A stretch of DNA of 64,000 bases from Sabellastarte sp. h YS-2021 (GCA_964017235.1 OZ024931.1:20436189-20500188); one strand, 5' to 3'. Counted from the stretch's first letter, positions 31,427 to 42,521 are shown. The notes: a model not told the origin generated them from the sequence alone. Translations and numbers: made by a program.

Positions 31427-31776
31427 GTTTATGGACATATCAAATTCTATTCCAGTGGACACGTGGTTATGAAGCTGTAACTTTAGTATCTGTTCAGGGG
31501 TTCTAAAAGTTTCCCTTCCAGCTTGCTTTATTATCATGTGTTAAGAGTGAATATCTGGCTGTTTGATGCAATTACATTCATTTTTTTCCAGTGGAGATAT
31601 ATAAATGTATCATTATGTCACAGTGGAAGTGTCAAAGGGTGGGCTTCTGTATAATTCTGGAAGTTATATATTGTATGATGAGTTTCACTTTGTTAAAGTG
31701 GAGATTTACAAGTGTGTGTTACTTGACTGATGCCTGTTATTTTTGCATGATCAGTTTAACTTTCACTGTGTTGCAG

Positions 31777-31949
31777 TTGGGATGTGTCAGTACTTGGCTG
31801 ACAACTGTGGAGCGCTCACATTGCTGGACCCTTCCAACAGGTGTGGGTGGAGTGAGAACAGGTGTACTATATCTAAGTTCTGTGTTTCACCTGCAGACTC
31901 CAAGCTAGTTGCCACAGATCAGATTTGTCCAAACCTAAAGACTACATAG
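31777..31949 (+). pseudogene. PSI-domain (plexin/semaphorin-like) exon remnant
   Basis: After an acceptor-like TGTGTTGCAG the frame reads GMCQYLADNCGALTLLDPSN, then RCGWSENRCTISKFC, and later QICPNLK. The spacing Cys-x-Cys and the DPxxxCGW...RCT...C pattern are those of a PSI domain as found in plexins, semaphorins and integrins, which follows the sema domain at the cell surface. The usual Cys after CGW is missing. The frame meets TAG exactly at a strong donor site (TAG before GTGAGT). I read it as a broken or decayed exon; a single isolated exon of a live gene is possible but less likely. Confidence 0.45.
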
Positions 31950-32280
31950 GTGAGTAAAGTAATGTAGATATTTGGTTTACAGCAGGAACTATGTAACATC
32001 TTTTGTAGCTGAAGAGATTGTGCAGGAAATAGATTTGTTTTGTCAGATATATGGTGAGGAATGATAAATTTATTGATTATCCAATGGATAATTTAAAATC
32101 TTGTTGATTATCCAAAAGATAAATTGAGTGGCCCTGTATTATCTGTTATTTTTATGATACATGACAGTTATACTGTTATTATTCAATAAAAGTAACCAGA
32201 TGACAAAGCTTGTTCTGAAGTTGTGTGAAAAATGGTCTTGTATGAGCAGTCAATAATATTTACATTCTTGTTGCTGAAAA
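31950..32280. other. No gene recognised
   Basis: AT-rich sequence; TTATCCAATGGATAA-type palindromic words near 32078 and 32110 only. Confidence 0.35.
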
Positions 32281-32284
32281 TTTA

Positions 32285-32935
32285 GGAGCTTCTTGCCACA
32301 CCTTATTGTCAAGTCAGGCAGCTCCCATAGGCCTGTTGACAGCTACAGAAAAGCAAGTCCGCATCCAGTGGCACCTAAAAAGTCATTGGAGGATCCCAGA
32401 ATCACTAGAAAAGGTGATCCTGATCCCAAGATTTGTCCATCCTCACTTAAAGGTCAGCCACTACACCCACTCACCCATGCTTTTCAGATCTTTACTGAGG
32501 CCTCAAGAGAAGGCTGGGGTGCTCCATTGGGAGATCTCATGGCAAGAGGGACTTGGTCCTTGACAGTCAGCAAGTTTCACATAAGCTACGTGGAACTTAA
32601 GGCAGTCTCTTTGGCCCTAAAAGAATTTCAAGACGTCTGTTCAAACATAGCAGCAGACAACACCACACTGGTTGCCTGCCTAAACAAAGAGAGAGGCATG
32701 AGGTTGGGCCCAGTGTGTGCCCTACTGTGGAGTATGCTCATCTGATGCTCTGGGACACAGGTGACTCTAAAGGCCCAAAACATCTCAGGCCAGATAAATG
32801 TGGTTGCAGACAACGTATCTAGACTAGGCCAGATCATTCAGACAGAATGGTTCCTCCTTTCAGAGGTCTTCCAGTTGATATGCACCAGGTGGCACCAACC
32901 TCGAATAGACCAAGCTCTCTCCACTCACAATTGAA
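32285..32935 (+). pseudogene. DIRS-type retrotransposon RNase H fragment A
   Basis: The frame from 32293 contains HAFQIFTEASREGWGAPLGD, SYVELKAVSLALKEF and ADNTTLVACLNKERGMRLGP, then after a frameshift NISGQINVVADNVSRLGQII and FQLICTRWHQPRID. This order is the RNase H domain of DIRS-like retroelements. The first acidic motif, usually TDAS, is TEAS here. Reverse transcriptase is absent and the frame is broken, so it is a dead fragment. Confidence 0.75.
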
Positions 32936-32954
32936 AAGGTGGTTCCAAGAAAAA

Positions 32955-34770
32955 AAATGTTCTTCAAGGCCATCAATCACAAACTCAGCCATCCTCTTCA
33001 GATCATTACAGATGCCTCAAGAGAAGGCTGGGGCACTCCTTTGAGAGCAAGAAGGACTTAATAAATTACCTGGAACTAAAGGCAGTGTTCTTGGCCCTAA
33101 AACAGTTCCAAAATCTCTGTTCAGACCAGGCCTGGGGTAAAGGTAATGTGTAATGCCCTGTAATGCATTAATTTTCCAAAGTAATGTAATGTGTGATGCA
33201 CAATAAAAAGGACAAAGTAATATGTAATGCAATGCATTACTTTTGAAAAGCAATGTGAATTAACATTACTTTTACATTACATTGTCATTACTTCTTTCAT
33301 GAATATTTGAACTTGTTTTAAGTGTATTCTTTTGTATGTAGCCAGAGTGGACATTTACTGTCACTTACAGTTTCTATTTGTTCTACTACATAGGAAAAAA
33401 TTTAAGAGAAAATAATTTTTAGATTATTCAGTAATATTTAAATAATACCATTTGTTGTTATTAGTGCATAATTAATCAATTCTATTAATAATAATCATTC
33501 TAATGGTACACAGTCTGTATTGGTGGGCCATTGGTTTGCAGGGGGTAATTGCACTTAGGATTTTAAATGTTCAAGAAACTATGATCAATAGAATAAATGA
33601 ACAATAGAGCTACTCCTTTTGATGCAAAGTACTAACAAGTTAATAATCTCCCTGAGTAGACATATCTACTCAGGCTGCCCTTTCATATAATCTTACTCAG
33701 GAACTGTGACTACAAATGAAAGCCCATCAATCTGGTATGAAGACTGCATTCAGATGTCAATTGCCATTCTTATTTTCTCAGTTCTGAGTAATATTAGGTA
33801 TCACTTGTCAGTCTTTTGAAATGGCAAATGTAAAACAAAGTGCATTCGATCATTTTCACTTGCAAGCAGAAACTGATGGTTAATTTAAGGCTCAGTGCAA
33901 GCACTCACTGCTGTTCATATTCTTTCTGTTTCAAAGAAAATAAATTCAAACTTTCTCTCACACTTAAATTTAAGACATACCATTTCATTAACATTTCTGG
34001 TAAGTCTCTGAAGATTGTAAAATTTTTGGATATAAAAAAGCAGGTATTGTGTACATATAGGGAATAATTAGTAAAAAATCTTAACATCTTTGTTCAAGAT
34101 TCTTGAATCCTTTTAGTAGATTTTAAATAATGTTAAAAAAATCATATTGGACTTCTTGTACACATAGGAATTTTTGTACTCACAACGATTAAAAAACATG
34201 AAATTAAAAATAAGGAATTTAAACTATTTTCCTTATAGGATAATATCTGCTTTATTATGTGCTCTAATAAATGTACCAATATGGACTAATTTTGTTTGTT
34301 TGAAATTTGTGAAAAGTAATGTGTAATGTAATGCATTACATTTAAAAAGTAATGTAATGTAATGCATGCAAAGTCAAATGTAATGTAATGGTAGTGCATT
34401 ACATTTGAATGTAATTGACCCCAGGCCTGGTTCAGACAAGATAGCTTTCATAGCAACAGAGACCACAGTTGTCACTATACAAACAAGTAGGGAGGCATGA
34501 GGTAAAACATATTGTGTGCCTTTCTGTGGAGAATCCTTATCTGGCACTGCAGAAAAAAGGTGACTCCCAAGGCTTGACACATTCCATGCTGGCAGCAAAA
34601 AAGCTATCCATGCTAGGAGAGTGGAGTATGTATCCAAAGTTCTTCTTAGGTGATAGGTGGCAACAACCACAGATAGACCTGTTTTCAACAAGGTTCAACA
34701 ACAAACTACCTCAATTTTGGCACTATTTGATGAAAGGCAATCATATATCATAATGATGACTAACTGATGG
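32955..34770 (+). pseudogene. DIRS-type RNase H fragment B, split by a hAT-like element
   Basis: Before the insertion (32955-33126) the sequence encodes HPLQIITDASREGWGTPL and then, after frameshifts, a LELKAVFLALKQFQNLC-like stretch. After it (34430-34770) come IAFIATETTVVTIQT and, shifted, a WQQPQIDLFSTRFNNKLPQF stretch. It is a second copy of the region in fragment A, with several stops. Confidence 0.7.
33127..34429. mobile_element. hAT-like non-autonomous element, 8-bp target duplication
   Basis: 1303 bp, beginning CAGGCCTGGGGT and ending ACCCCAGGCCTG, a perfect 12-bp terminal inverted repeat. GTTCAGAC flanks it exactly at 33119-33126 and 34430-34437. An 8-bp duplication with CAGG-type ends is characteristic of hAT. 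Subterminal regions are full of TAATGTAATGCATTAC-type repeats at both ends, probable transposase-binding clusters. No transposase frame is visible. Confidence 0.92.
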
Positions 34771-35410
34771 CAAACATGAATTGGTACTACCATAATAAGG
34801 CAGAGTCCATATTAGTGGTTACCAACTGATGGCATATATGAGAGACTACCCACTGAAATCATATATCAGTGCAAAACTTGTGGTATGCATTGAGACAATC
34901 TGACTAGTGGTTTAGATATAAATATGAACATATGTAAAAAAGCTGTAAGAAATTATTATTTTGGCACAGGAAATTATGGTAGCTAAAAGATACTTGTGTA
35001 GTGAGGATCCTAAGAATGCAACAACAACCTCAGTAATATTAATGGGTACAAATGATTGATATTAGTTGGTGCCAGCTCTTTGTGGCACTATTTGATGATA
35101 TAGTAGTGGAAAGGCAACCTAACATATCTATGGTGACTAACTGATGGCATATATGAGTTGGTAATACCAGAATAAGGCAGAGTCCTTACACTAATATGTA
35201 CTGTAACAAGTTAAGGTACAAATTAGTGCGTACCAACTGATGGCATACATGAGTGGCTTCTAGCTGACAGAATATGTCAGTGCAAAAGTTGTGAAATACA
35301 TTAATGGGGTGAACTGGCTAGTAATATAGATAGAAATATGCACATGTAAAAAGATGGTGAGAAGTTATTATACTGGCGCATTATAATATGATTGATGAGT
35401 ACTGGTGATT
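34720..35410. repeat. Imperfect tandem repeat, about 360-bp unit, 2 copies
   Basis: GGCACTATTTGATGA starts each copy at about 34720 and 35083. GACTAACTGATGGCA, AATAAGGCAGAGTCC, ACCAACTGATGGCATA and GAAATATG follow in the same order. Copy 2 has small insertions. It overlaps the end of the DIRS fragment and could be its downstream untranslated or repeat region. Confidence 0.65.
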
Positions 35411-36289
35411 GTATATCATACTAGCATAGCTAAAAGTTACAGTCCTTCAGAAAATCTATAATTGTTTTATTATTTGTAGTCTAAGTAGTTATGTGGCCTC
35501 TGCCACAGTGCCTAATACCTCACCCCTAGTAACCCCCCGAATCTCTGTGATGCTGCTGGTGTCACTGTCTGGTCCATTGGATCTTGTCTGTCTGTTTGTC
35601 AGTACCAGCAGGGGTAGCTTACCTCCTATGCGTCTTCTGGGGAGTCATTTTTGTAATATAAAAACCACTAACAAAACATTTTTTTTCAAAATATTAAGTC
35701 CCATAAAAAGATCTGGTATTTTTACACATATATCCCGCCTCTTCAATTTGTAGGCATAAAATGAATGCTCAGGTTTAGATCAGGGAGTTTATATACACTA
35801 TCATACCGCTTTGAAGTGACCTTTTTAATCTCATCCCCATCAAGAAGCCATCATAAACCCATTGTGATGGCATCTTTTTAATCATATCCTTACAATTGTC
35901 ATCATAAACCCCATTTTTGAAGGTTTTCAATATGTAAGAAAAAGTTTGCTGCTAATGAAAGGTTCCTACTAGGTGTGCAACCAGAAAGGTGCACACCTAT
36001 TAGTGGTCAACATACAATCCATAAGGTGAATTTACAGTGTATACGCTGGGTTTACAATGGGTTTGATGTAGAGTCTATGAATACAAGATCATAAGAATCT
36101 GCCATACTCTACAATAAATTGAAATCATTTGAAATTATCAGATCAGATAATGTTTACTTGTGATTTATTTACAGTTGGTCATTCAAGAGGAAAATTTTCA
36201 TCTGGGGATCTCATTACATTTCATTTTGCTGGGAGACATTTGGTTGTGTGGGGAATCATTCCTTGACCCCACCTTAATTGTTTCTTTAG
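35411..36289. other. No gene recognised
   Basis: A GC-richer stretch at 35490-35650 has an 86-codon open frame with no recognised domain. A perfect hairpin lies at 35970-35999. Confidence 0.35.
35970..35999. other. Perfect 10-bp stem hairpin
   Basis: TAGGTGTGCA and TGCACACCTA separated by ACCAGAAAGG. Isolated, with no recognised gene attached. Confidence 0.5.
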
Positions 36290-36690
36290 TTTTTACCCCA
36301 CAGCCCTTAAGGGCTGTCGAGGTATTGTTTTCACCCATGGTGTCTGGATGGGTGGGTGGGCGGGCGGGGGGCGGCGGGAAAAAAAGTTTGTCCGGGCTGT
36401 ATCTCAGAAACCGTAAGGTGTAGGAAGTTGATACTTGGTAGGGACATTGGTTAGGGAGTGTAGGTGTGCAACGTCATGGTCTGACCTTGATTTGACCTTT
36501 GACCTTGCCATAGTGACCTTCACCTGTAAAATCTTGTCCAGGCTATATCTCGGAAACCGTGTGGTGTAGGAAGTTGATACTTGGTAGGGACATTGGTTAG
36601 GGGGTGTAGGTGTGCAGCATCATGGTGTGACCTTGATTTGACCTTTGACCTTGTCATAGTGACCTTGACCTTTAAAATCTTGTTGCACCT
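36290..36690. repeat. TGACCT-rich repeat array, copy 3
   Basis: Border CCCCACAGCCCTTAAGGGCTG (a 16-bp palindrome CAGCCCTTAAGGGCTG within it), then TTGTTTTCACCCATGG and two to three well-preserved units of about 146 bp. Half-site triples with spacings 5 and 1 begin at 36482 and 36628. This is the least diverged copy and the best model for the family. Confidence 0.85.
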
Positions 36691-37190
36691 TTGGGTCTGT
36701 GTTTTGATGCAGATTAAGCACGGTTAAATTCATTAAGAATTTTACTTTTGCAACTTCCCATTGTAACAGATGGTATTTCATCAAGTGAACCACAGATTTT
36801 GCTCCAACACCACACATAAGCATTCATTGAATGTATTACCACTTCTGTATACATGGTAATATTCAAAACATCTAAACCATAATACGGCAATGCCAGATGT
36901 AGATAAAGTACATGCATTATCTTTCTCTTAGACATTATTTTCTCTATTTAAACAATTTTTTTTTTACCTTTATATAACTGACAGTGCTCTGAAAGTATCC
37001 TGAACTTTGTACTGATACAGTACTTCTATATCTCATGGTGTTAAAAATATTTCCCTAGGCTGTGGGGTACGGGCATCTCTGATGCTATTTTCTTCATTGA
37101 CATAATTTCTTGACCTTGTATTTTACTGACCTGGGTATTCCTGTCGTTGCCTTCACCAGACCATGAGGTCATTTTGACTTTGGAATCTGA
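36691..37190. repeat. Flank of copy 3, shared with 28664-28880 and 44575-44775
   Basis: 36900-37090 matches 28664-28880 in direct orientation. 36680-36870 (TGATGCAGATTAAGCAC, CAACTTCCCATTGTA, ACACATAAGCATTCATTGAA) matches 44575-44775 in inverted orientation. It is therefore a dispersed repeat, probably belonging to the same large element as the TGACCT array. Confidence 0.6.
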
Positions 37191-38555
37191 CTAGTGAACA
37201 TCTATTTTTGCCCCACCCATGTTAATCCCCCTTTCGGTCTGTCAATGTATTGCTGGCTTCAATTTGTTCAGTTTGAGGCTGCATGGAGTGGTGGGTCTGG
37301 TCGTCACCTGATGTCTATTGCACCTGCACCTACAGTGGCAGGATTGATGGTTTACCAGGCTGCTACCTGGTTGCTGTCCACCTATCTGATGGTTACAATT
37401 ACCTTGTTGCAGCCCGGGTCTGTTTGGGCCCCTAAATGTAACTTGCCTGGTTACCAGATGTATGCATGCTGTTCTTTTGCTTTGTTACACCTTAGAGCTA
37501 CACCCTAGATTCGCCAACTTGTAGTCTGATTGGTCTTCTTGGTCGAGTGAGGTGCCTTGTTAATTGTGCCACTTTGCTCTGGACTCCACCTGGGCTGTTT
37601 GGTGGGACCTTTCATTGCTGGCTTCCTTACTTCCGTCGACTTACAGAAGGGTTTTGCCTGCCTCTGACTCTGCCAGCAGCAGTGAACACCTTAGGCCAGC
37701 ACCTGCGTGTGATCCTCGTGGTTGTAGTGTATAAGATATGCCTAGAGACAGATATGATTTGTGCTCCTTGCTCCTCTTTGTGTTTCCTCAGAATTTTTTT
37801 GTGATCTTCAAGGACTACTTATACCCTCATTCCAAGAAGAACTTTAGGGACTGCTTCTTCATTGAACTTGGTCCTTATGCAGTTACAGACTATATCAATA
37901 GTTATTAATGTTTAGACGTTATTCCATCAGACCGAAATTTATGCGATTGACAGACTTTATCAGTACTGGTTTAAGAGTTATTTGTAGCCTGCTTCGTAAC
38001 TTGATAATTGATAGGTTGTTTTTGTGTTGTTGTTTTTTTCTTTTAAGTGCTATGTATCTATCTATATCCAAGCCTTATTGTACTTAATGACTTATAGGAG
38101 CTCATCTTTCTTAACATCTTCCTTCTTTGTTATGGATTAATTACAATTTTGATATTATATAATGATAAATTTTATACATGCTTTCTATTTTAAAGTTAAA
38201 TATGATATACTATTATCATTTTATTGTAGTCGCCTGTAATAATACTTACTGTGCAATACTTGTATGAATGCATATTACTTGGTCATTAAGGACGCTTATA
38301 CTTAACACTGCTTGCATTATATCCTAGGATTCAGAATGACAGTTTTGACTTTTACTCTCTGGCCTTGCTACCGTTCATCTCAGAGGTAATTTCTCATTCA
38401 TAATTTTATTATATTTTATAATGGTCACCTTCCTGCCTCAGCCTCCTGACCTTTGTGTGACCATTATGAATTTATATAATATTTTACTGTCAATGATTCA
38501 GGCTTACATGTACATGTGCTTTATAACGATGCTGTGCTAATATATTGTAAAGGTC
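37191..38555. other. Unclassified, possibly retroelement-derived
   Basis: 37200-37800 is GC-richer with two open frames (37194-37508 and 37547-37804) that have no recognised motif. 38415-38470 contains TATAATGGTCACC and GTGACCATTAT as an inverted pair. The region may be a remnant of a retroelement near the DIRS fragments, but I cannot show it. Confidence 0.3.
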
Positions 38556-38652
38556 AAAGTTGGGGTTTTACGTCCCGTTCAACAGCCAGGGTCATATTGG
38601 GACAGGTCCTCAGAATTGCCACTTGTGGGACTCGAACCCACGCTAAGATTGT
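38556..38652 (-). repeat. SINE family C fragment
   Basis: On the minus strand: GCGTGGGTTCGAGTCCCAC (box B), CTGAGGACCTGTCCCAATAT, then the core GTTGAACGGGACGTAAAACC. The first part of the tRNA-like head is lost beside the G tract region. Related to 10890-11031. Confidence 0.65.
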
Positions 38653-38683
38653 GTATAATAAACTATTCAATTGTATCACTTTG

Positions 38684-38685
<2 letters not shown>

Positions 38686-38719
<34 letters not shown>
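38686..38719 (+). repeat. 34-base homopolymeric G tract
   Basis: Uninterrupted G run as given. Exact length is liable to sequencing or assembly error. The glycine-rich open frame across it is an artefact. Confidence 0.8.
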
Positions 38720-38720
<1 letters not shown>

Positions 38721-40071
38721 AAGTTGGTATATTTATATGTTATTTAGATGTATAAACAATCCCAACAGGCTACCGAGGTATTGTAGATCATCTGCCTGAC
38801 AGTGCAATCCTCTCTAAAACCCAGTATTCTGTGAAGCTTTGATATGTCTATTTGTTATGTGGCACTTTCCATGATTATGGTAGATCTAGGATCTTTAGTT
38901 TAGCACCACATTTGATAGTCTGGTTTCCGCCGACCCTACTCTGCAATATAGGGTCGGGTATCGCCCACCATCTTGGGTACTACGCTTCCGTAGTTCCCTA
39001 ACTAAAAACGTGAACCAGTTTAAGTGCTGTCGATCTTCAATTATCACCCAAGCATGTATTTGCTTCTAAACATTATTGTCATTTCAAAATATTTTAAAGT
39101 TTAATTCACAATATTTGATGTTATAATTTCAATAATAAATGTTTAAAATGTTGTAAATACATACAAAAAGCATATAAGCAATTAAAATAATGATCGAGCA
39201 ATGATGTATGTCAAGGCCATCGTGGCCGATACCAGTCCCTTTATTGTTAAAGGTGGCTGGTTCCCGTCTACACATTTGACTGAGGAATGACTGGTTTTAA
39301 ATGCTCTTTGACCTCTCGAGTTTTGGCTTTAACAGAAGTACTTCACACATGTGTAATTGAATTAATTATGTTTGTAATAAACATGTTAGTTAACAAGATT
39401 TATATGTCTATATGTATATAACACTCCATATATATTATGGGTGTGTGTATTAGAGTTTCTTTAATTCTTATTAAAATAAATTACAATTCTAAACAATGTT
39501 TATACGATGAGAATTAATAGCTAAAATAAGTATTTATTAAATGTGTACTAGGCTCATACTCTTGAAGTCAACTAAACATGTATGGGGGGACTCAAATAAC
39601 CATAAAGGCCCAGTGGTTTAGCACTTCAACATTATTCGCATGACTGCCACTTTGGCCACATATTATATCTAGACCAATCTGTACAAAAAGTCTCTCATTA
39701 GAAGAGGATGCATATACTTGTACTGCATGAAAAGGTTGAAATTTTAACCTGTGACATACATGCCCAACTCTGGTTTGTGTGTGATGATAAATATGAATTT
39801 AGTTAATATTTACTCTTTAAATTATTTATACTGTGGCTGCATGATAAATGGATAGTCTCAAGGATAAAACATCTGATGTACGTACAAAATAATTGAAGAT
39901 TGTATTTGCTATACAACCACAGATATAAATGATCATACACTGCTCTATCTGGTACTATTTAGATTGGTGTTAAGACACAACATATTAAATTCTGGTTAAA
40001 TTTACAAAACTGAAGTGTCTCTGTTTTATCAAATGATTTAACTTAGGTTTTTTACGTACACATTATACACA
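38720..40071. promoter_or_regulatory. Upstream flank of the SLC35G-like gene; no specific element proven
   Basis: AT-rich. Notable only for a perfect hairpin at 38930-38957 (CCGACCCTA, ten-base loop, TAGGGTCGG). No TATA box or CpG cluster near the start codon could be supported. A promoter must lie here or in an unseen upstream exon. Confidence 0.25.
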
Positions 40072-41202
40072 ATGGCGAAGAGTGATCATGAAAAAGAACT
40101 GTTGCTGCAAAATAGTGACTCTAAATCTATCAGTGATTCTCATGAAGATAGGTGGAGCAACTGTGTAGTGACTAACATTATTATGTGTGTAACATATTTC
40201 TCTTTTGCAGGGGGAATTATAACTTCTCAATTAACAAATGCCAATGTCCTTCAAATAAATGTTTTGCAGTATGGTTTAATTTCTGTTATCACTTTTGCCT
40301 TAAAATGCTTCTTTAATTATCCATTGGATATAAAAGCTCAACACTGTGGGAAATTACTTGCGTGTATAGTTCTGCATATTGTTGATGGTGTGACATATTA
40401 CGCCAGTGCAACATTTATGCCTCTGGGAAATTTCAATGGACTTCAAGCAGCTTTTGGAACTGTGCTTGCAACTGGATATGACTTTTACTGCAAAAGAATT
40501 AGTAAAGCCTCAGTTATAAGTGCTGTATCTGCCGTAATAGGAATCATCCTTCTGACCCAGCCTTGGGCAACAAAAGATGAAATAAAGCTGTTAGTTAGTC
40601 CATGTGAGTACCTGGAGAACACTTCACAGCCTCTGATACAGAAGATAGTCAATGATAATAACCTTTATCAACAGCAAAACGCCAAGGATGTTTTGAAAGC
40701 TTGGTTCAATAAATATAGAGAGATTATTTCCATTTTTTTGATCACTTGTATTTCTGTAACAGGTGTAACCAAAGGTGTTCTGATCAGGCAGATATTTACA
40801 GAGTATACAGTGACAACAATTTTATTCTGGCATGCTACAATTGAAGGATTTTTCAGCCTCATTATAAACATCTTATGGTCTGCATTCACTAACAGTCCAT
40901 TTTTGGATGTTCCATCAGGTTCACTTTGTAAGCTTTTTACTGTTTTATTCTTAGTCTTTTCAGGTTGTGGCACTGTATCATCATTTTTTGCATACAAACG
41001 TACATATGTGTCTACCACACAAGTTACAGATATTACTTTTACTGTGTTTTTATATTTATGTCAAAGAACATTTCTTAAACAGTTTCATCCTGGCCATGCA
41101 AATGTTGTTGAAGTTATTGGCATTGTCACAATAACATGTAGCGTGCCTGTTTCACGTTTGTATTATTTCATGTTTGACAAAGAACAGGGACAACTAAAAT
41201 GA
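40072..41202 (+). CDS. SLC35G-like: SLC35G-like (EamA/DMT superfamily) membrane transporter, single exon
   Basis: Intact 376-residue frame in an AT-rich setting with clear coding composition. A hydrophilic N-terminus (1-30) is followed by about ten hydrophobic segments, roughly 31-52, 66-82, 95-112, 122-138, 147-164, 217-238, 247-270, 287-308, 318-332 and 345-362. A hydrophilic loop at 165-215 separates two five-helix halves, the EamA repeat layout. Motifs such as ASATFMPLGNFNGLQAAFGT (111-130) and the end of the first repeat AVIGIILLTQPW (154-165) are those of SLC35G-type drug/metabolite transporters. Substrate unknown for this member. The start ATG (context ACACAATGG) is the first in frame and leaves a short cytosolic tail. 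No introns, as is common for lineage-expanded or retrocopied members. A polyadenylation signal lies at 41439. Confidence 0.85.
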   Translation: MAKSDHEKELLLQNSDSKSISDSHEDRWSNCVVTNIIMCVTYFSFAGGIITSQLTNANVLQINVLQYGLISVITFALKCFFNYPLDIKAQHCGKLLACIVLHIVDGVTYYASATFMPLGNFNGLQAAFGTVLATGYDFYCKRISKASVISAVSAVIGIILLTQPWATKDEIKLLVSPCEYLENTSQPLIQKIVNDNNLYQQQNAKDVLKAWFNKYREIISIFLITCISVTGVTKGVLIRQIFTEYTVTTILFWHATIEGFFSLIINILWSAFTNSPFLDVPSGSLCKLFTVLFLVFSGCGTVSSFFAYKRTYVSTTQVTDITFTVFLYLCQRTFLKQFHPGHANVVEVIGIVTITCSVPVSRLYYFMFDKEQGQLK

Positions 41203-41438
41203 AACTCAACTATACATTTATTTGTGGCACAGTCCTTTGGTCCCAAGTTCCAATATTCAAAGCCGAAGAAGGGGACTGGATGTTACATTTTGACTATAAT
41301 ATTAAAAGTTTGTATGTGTACCAGTACATAAATGAATATTTCCAATGTGACTAAAGCATAAGTCACTAAATTCTTTTTATGTGTAATCTGATGATAAAAG
41401 TGTCAAAAGATGAGAGTGGAGCCAAACAGATGACTTAC

Positions 41439-41444
41439 AATAAA
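41439..41444 (+). promoter_or_regulatory. Polyadenylation signal of the SLC35G-like gene
   Basis: AATAAA about 240 bases downstream of the stop codon, followed by further AATAA words. Supports the transcript ending near 41460. Confidence 0.5.
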
Positions 41445-42521
41445 ATAATAAAAATAACCATTGTTATACACTCTTGGGCTGTTTTTATTTAGTATTTTTA
41501 GTAAGGTTAAACATTGAATTAAATTTTATTCTAACACATATTTACAACCCATGCCCTTCTAAGATCACTCAGCCATATAACTGTAGACTAAGGCTGTTCA
41601 GGGATTTTATGTACAGTCCCAATGATTGGGTAAATAGTAATGTCAGCATAAAAGATGTGGGTTCTAACCCAGAAAGAAGTTAAAAAAAAACTAAAGAGTA
41701 AAATTTCCCACCATTTAACAAATTATGATTGGTGATATGGGATGGGATGGAGGGAATCAAAATTCTCCCCCAAAGTCACCAGATGCAAATCTCTAATGTC
41801 CTATTTTTGCCACTATTTCTGCTGTATGTAATGTAAACAATATTAAACCACAATTAAACCACAGAGTAACAGGGTATTCCCTAGGTTGTATTTTTAACAT
41901 GCAAATCCACTGACGTTCAAGTTGGCAAGGGTTGATAAATAAAAATATACAGTATATGTATCTCCTCCTCTCGCTTATTGTAGATTGCTGAAATATTCAG
42001 TACACAATATTCATGCAGTATTGAGGTAAATCTGTACTTGTGCAGACATATACATGACTGCATACTTTGGAAGGTGGTTATACTGTCATGAAAGGAGGTC
42101 CTCCGTGGCCATAGGGTCGGCATATTTGGTCTAGAAAGATCTAATCACCAAAAAAAAATCACATCTGTGTAGGTTCGACCCAAGTTGCAATAGCGAGGGA
42201 GGGCCTGTCTCAATAATATATATAGTCTTGCTCGAAGTTTTTGTATTTCTTAATCCACCAAATCTGACATACACGGAATCATTATGAACCCATCATGATT
42301 GTTGGGGAAATTACTGATGGATGACCCCCCCCATTCTGGCCATAAAAGTCATTTAGCCCTCATATAATACCTAAGACAAAGGACTTGAGGAAAGTCTTAT
42401 AGCTTTTGTTATTGAATTGGATGTAAAAACAACTTTTACTTTGTCATGACTAGCCTAGTCATAGCCATGCAACAGGCGTTTATATGGCATAATATAGACA
42501 TAACTGTTTGATTGCATTATA
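41445..42521. other. No gene recognised
   Basis: AT-rich intergenic sequence; short open frames without domains. The right end (42510-42521) is the left target duplication of the SINE. Confidence 0.4.

Noticed and set aside
35493..35753. 86-codon frame in a GC-richer patch
   Set aside because: No recognisable domain, no splice framing and low-complexity composition; could be decayed sequence but is not supportable as a gene.
37194..37804. Two plus-strand frames considered as part of a DIRS recombinase
   Set aside because: No catalytic Arg/His/Tyr pattern of a tyrosine recombinase could be identified; left as unclassified.
40668..41018. 116-codon minus-strand frame
   Set aside because: It is the antisense shadow of the SLC35G-like coding region.
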